Positions 63,875 through 64,000 of a stretch of 64,000 nucleotides of DNA are shown piece after piece. The notes under the pieces are model-generated. The model had not been told where the DNA came from. It was given only the letters and a program-made list of their open reading frames with translations, and did no database searches. Every line of letters starts with the position of its first letter. Positions within the stretch are counted from its first letter, which is position 1. Location of the stretch: positions 1 to 64,000 of the forward strand of contig NZ_JAHYCB010000008.1 in the NCBI RefSeq assembly GCF_019430945.1. The letters are read 5' to 3'. Origin of the DNA: Neorhizobium populisoli (GTDB lineage Bacteria > Pseudomonadota > Alphaproteobacteria > Rhizobiales > Rhizobiaceae). A program made the position numbers and the translations under genes.

Positions 63875-64000
63875 GACGTACGCCCCGTGAACGAGACGGA
63901 ATAGGTGTCACGCCATTTCAGGCAGCGATCCTCAACGATCTTGAAGATGCTGTCGGAAATCTTGCCGAGCACGGCAAGGCAGAAGATCGCAATCAACACC
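63871..64000 (-). CDS. ABC permease, C-terminal part (continues past window)
   Basis: The last 42 codons of a membrane permease run to the window edge: a hydrophobic helix (LIAIFCLAVLGKISDSIF) and the basic tail EDRCLKWRDTY with stop TGA overlapping the ATPase start as ATGA. It is the permease partner of the SsuB/TauB-like ATPase, whose gene begins upstream of this window on the minus strand. Confidence 0.85.
   Translation of the reverse strand, partial: VLIAIFCLAVLGKISDSIFKIVEDRCLKWRDTYSVSFTGRTS

Overview
The window looks like the chromosome of an alphaproteobacterium, most likely Rhizobiales and probably Rhizobiaceae. It opens with the end of a 5S rRNA followed by an initiator tRNA-Met, the usual tail of a rhizobial rRNA operon. 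DUF1612 and DUF3363-relaxase relics are typical rhizobial plasmid or ICE material, and the core genes are GC-rich. I cannot name a species.

Region 1 (about 403-23921) is a 23.5 kb integrated island. The last 20 bases of tRNA-fMet (383-402) recur exactly at 23902-23921, and a terminator that probably served the tRNA now sits just beyond the second copy. The island carries no recognisable integrase. Its cargo looks like a conflict or defence island built of modules: an LCAT-like lipase with a CHAT protease; an AAA ATPase with a subtilisin-like protease; an operon of a sigma-factor-like protein, an SNF2-type helicase and a sacsin-like GHKL ATPase that ends in a degenerate HNH-like zinc module; an HTH protein with a degenerate Nudix domain, divergent from a small membrane protein; a 1056-residue protein of unknown function with a C-terminal peptidoglycan-binding-like segment, in an operon with a patatin phospholipase; and an unrecognised 493-residue protein.

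Region 2 (about 23922-34975) is an older, decayed mobile zone. It holds a STAND/NACHT-type NTPase lacking its P-loop part, an ISL3-family element whose transposase has an in-frame TGA, an intact AbiEi/AbiEii pair with a leaderless-looking promoter, a relaxase broken by several frameshifts, a small HTH protein, and an NdpA-like gene with an overlapping partner. Its right edge near 34975 cuts a LysR gene.

Region 3 (about 34975-53100) is ordinary rhizobial chromosome: a LysR/NmrA-type oxidoreductase group, a FabG-like SDR with a divergent TetR regulator and repeated operators, a glycosyltransferase-like gene, an RND efflux pair, an acyl carrier protein, an OmpR/EnvZ-type two-component system beside a MipA/OmpV porin, and several degraded genes (DUF2256, histidine kinase, haloacid dehalogenase).

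Region 4 (53382-64000) is a catabolic locus. An osmoprotectant/quaternary-amine ABC transporter is followed by two LLM flavin monooxygenases, an ornithine-cyclodeaminase-like enzyme and a HAL/PAL-family lyase, all tightly overlapped. The lyase has GAG where the MIO-forming ASG triad should be. A divergent FAD/NAD(P) oxidoreductase and a sulfonate/nitrate-type ABC transporter close the window. The set suggests uptake and breakdown of a nitrogenous, possibly betaine-like compound that I cannot identify.
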